The notes under the pieces are model-generated. The model worked only from the letters and a program-made list of their open reading frames with translations, was not told where the DNA came from and did not search any database. A DNA stretch of 64,000 bases from Lumnitzera littorea (Eukaryota; Streptophyta; Magnoliopsida; Myrtales; Combretaceae): positions 10,287,661 through 10,351,660 of the forward strand of contig JAMXBB010000009.1 of the NCBI GenBank assembly GCA_024138015.1. The letters run 5' to 3'. Position 1 is the first letter of the stretch. Each line of letters begins with the position of its first letter. Below are positions 63,401-64,000 of this stretch, piece after piece. The translations under genes and the position numbers were made by a program.

Positions 63401-63757
63401 GTTAAAAAAAATATTAAAAATTAGAAGCCTATTTAAAAAGCCTTACTTTTCCGGTAATTTTGCAGCACATGTCCTTGGTTTCTTAACAGGAGAATCACAC
63501 GAAAAGATTTGTTTTTTCACAGATTCGCTCCGATTGCTAATAGATGGATTGTTGGTGGATTCACGGAGATTTAGAGCAGCTTTCCGAATGTCAGAGATAG
63601 AGAGAGCAACACCGCGGTTACGTGCACGAGTAATGGGGCGAGAGCAGTGCTTCTCTGGGGTTTTAGAGGCCAATGGATTTGGATTAGAGGGCTTGGAGAC
63701 CATCTTTTTCTTCGATTTGAAGGGTATGGATTTGGAAGAGGGAGCTGGGTAGTCCAT
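60441..63757 (-). CDS. CDT1: CDT1 DNA replication licensing factor, 592 aa
   Basis: Seven exons spliced by hand: 63447-63757, 63241-63360, 62655-62889, 61266-62027, 60768-60969, 60583-60673 and 60441-60498. All are GT-AG, phases close and there is no internal stop. Length is close to Arabidopsis CDT1A (571 aa). CDT1 works with CDC6 and ORC in the nucleus to load the MCM helicase at origins in G1. Residues 104-225 form the geminin-binding-type winged-helix domain (EFFDSLDSSIRLLKLKGS, then CLTDRRFTYKHLAQ). Residues about 477-592 form the C-terminal winged helix that contacts MCM (KLFNTIHFMLK, then LVPEWISE). The N-terminus and the long fourth exon are disordered and rich in cyclin-dependent-kinase-type sites (TPEK 33-36, SPVKK 89-93, STPKRR, TPVKDK), in keeping with cell-cycle-controlled turnover. 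I use the first ATG. Met19 is an alternative. E2F-like sites lie upstream. Confidence 0.94.
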
Positions 63758-63782
63758 GGAGAGAGCTTGGAAGGATTTGCAC

Positions 63783-63801
63783 AGAGAGAGAGAGAGAGAG
63801 T
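63783..63801. repeat. (GA)n microsatellite in the CDT1 5' leader
   Basis: About nine GA units (CT on the gene strand), 26-44 bases upstream of the CDT1 ATG. Confidence 0.9.
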
Positions 63802-63814
63802 GAGCTGGGGTTAG

Positions 63815-63830
63815 TTAGGGTTAGGGTTAG
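63815..63830 (-). promoter_or_regulatory. Telo-box repeats upstream of CDT1
   Basis: On the gene strand CTAACCCTAACCCTAA holds two overlapping AACCCTAA telo-box cores, 58-73 bases before the ATG. In plants telo-boxes occur near the transcription start of many growth and cell-cycle genes and can be bound by telobox Myb proteins. Confidence 0.6.
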
Positions 63831-63862
63831 TGGGTTTTATGGTGGGAAGGAGGCAAGAATTC

Positions 63863-63870
63863 GCGGGAAA
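63863..63870 (+). promoter_or_regulatory. E2F-type site 1 upstream of CDT1
   Basis: GCGGGAAA, a perfect E2F consensus (complement TTTCCCGC), 106-113 bases before the CDT1 ATG. Plant CDT1 genes are known E2F targets, so the site is probably real. Confidence 0.75.
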
Positions 63871-63883
63871 ATATGGCTGTTGC

Positions 63884-63891
63884 TTTCCCGC
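63884..63891 (-). promoter_or_regulatory. E2F-type site 2 upstream of CDT1
   Basis: TTTCCCGC on the plus strand, in inverted orientation to site 1 and 13 bases from it, 127-134 bases before the ATG. The paired arrangement raises confidence in both. Confidence 0.75.
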
Positions 63892-63906
63892 TAGTTTTGA
63901 GAAGTC

Positions 63907-64000
63907 TGTTTGGACGCGACACGGGGGTTATTTTAGGCTTTTCCTTGATTCAATTGCTTGTTTGGACACTGGGGTTATTTTAAACTTTTTCTTTATTTCC
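63907..64000. repeat. 52-bp direct repeat upstream of CDT1
   Basis: 'tgtttggacgcgacacgggg' with following 'gttatttta' at 63907 recurs as 'tgtttggacactgggg' with 'gttatttta' at 63959. The right copy runs to the window end and may continue beyond it. Confidence 0.7.

Noticed and set aside
63811..63840. Interstitial telomere array
   Set aside because: There are only two to three TTAGGG-like units, in the CDT1 5' leader and without the plant TTTAGGG period. They fit telo-box promoter elements better.

Overview
The window is nuclear DNA from a flowering plant, most likely a eudicot. It is AT-rich, the genes have many short exons with GT-AG introns, and there are LTR retrotransposons, solo LTRs, MITE-like elements and AT microsatellites. 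The species cannot be named from the sequence. No operons, CRISPR arrays, rRNA or tRNA genes were seen.

Layout. From 1 to about 9.4 kb there is gene-poor repetitive DNA with LTR-like sequence and a stray exon fragment of a Myb gene (4540-4660). A small single-Myb gene of the telobox/TRB type lies on the minus strand at 9409-12412 (three exons, 197 aa by my model). From 14 to 21 kb there is AT-rich DNA and a degenerate tandem array of ~100-bp units, split by a solo LTR with a perfect 5-bp target duplication. Two MITE-like elements lie at 23.5-24.6 kb. A decayed Ty3/gypsy retrotransposon occupies 27894-40242. It is interrupted twice by solo LTRs of the same ~3-kb family that also occurs at 17.5 kb and 40.7 kb.

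The right-hand 16 kb is gene-rich. It holds a two-helix 'ribosomal protein L18a-like' membrane protein (+ strand, ATG at 50610), an intact 19-exon M1 aminopeptidase related to Arabidopsis APM1 (- strand, 51825-58470, 887 aa), and an intact 7-exon CDT1 replication-licensing factor (- strand, 60441-63757, 592 aa). CDT1 has two E2F-type sites and telo-box repeats upstream. I spliced all three by hand and every exon phase closes.

Between the last two genes, a 409-bp block is repeated almost perfectly on both sides of a single N. This is most likely an unmerged contig overlap rather than biology. I see no clearly new biological system. The most interesting points are the Myb gene without a visible histone-H1 domain, the fourfold solo-LTR family with nested insertions, the interrupted minisatellite, and an aminopeptidase with unusual residues beside its active site.
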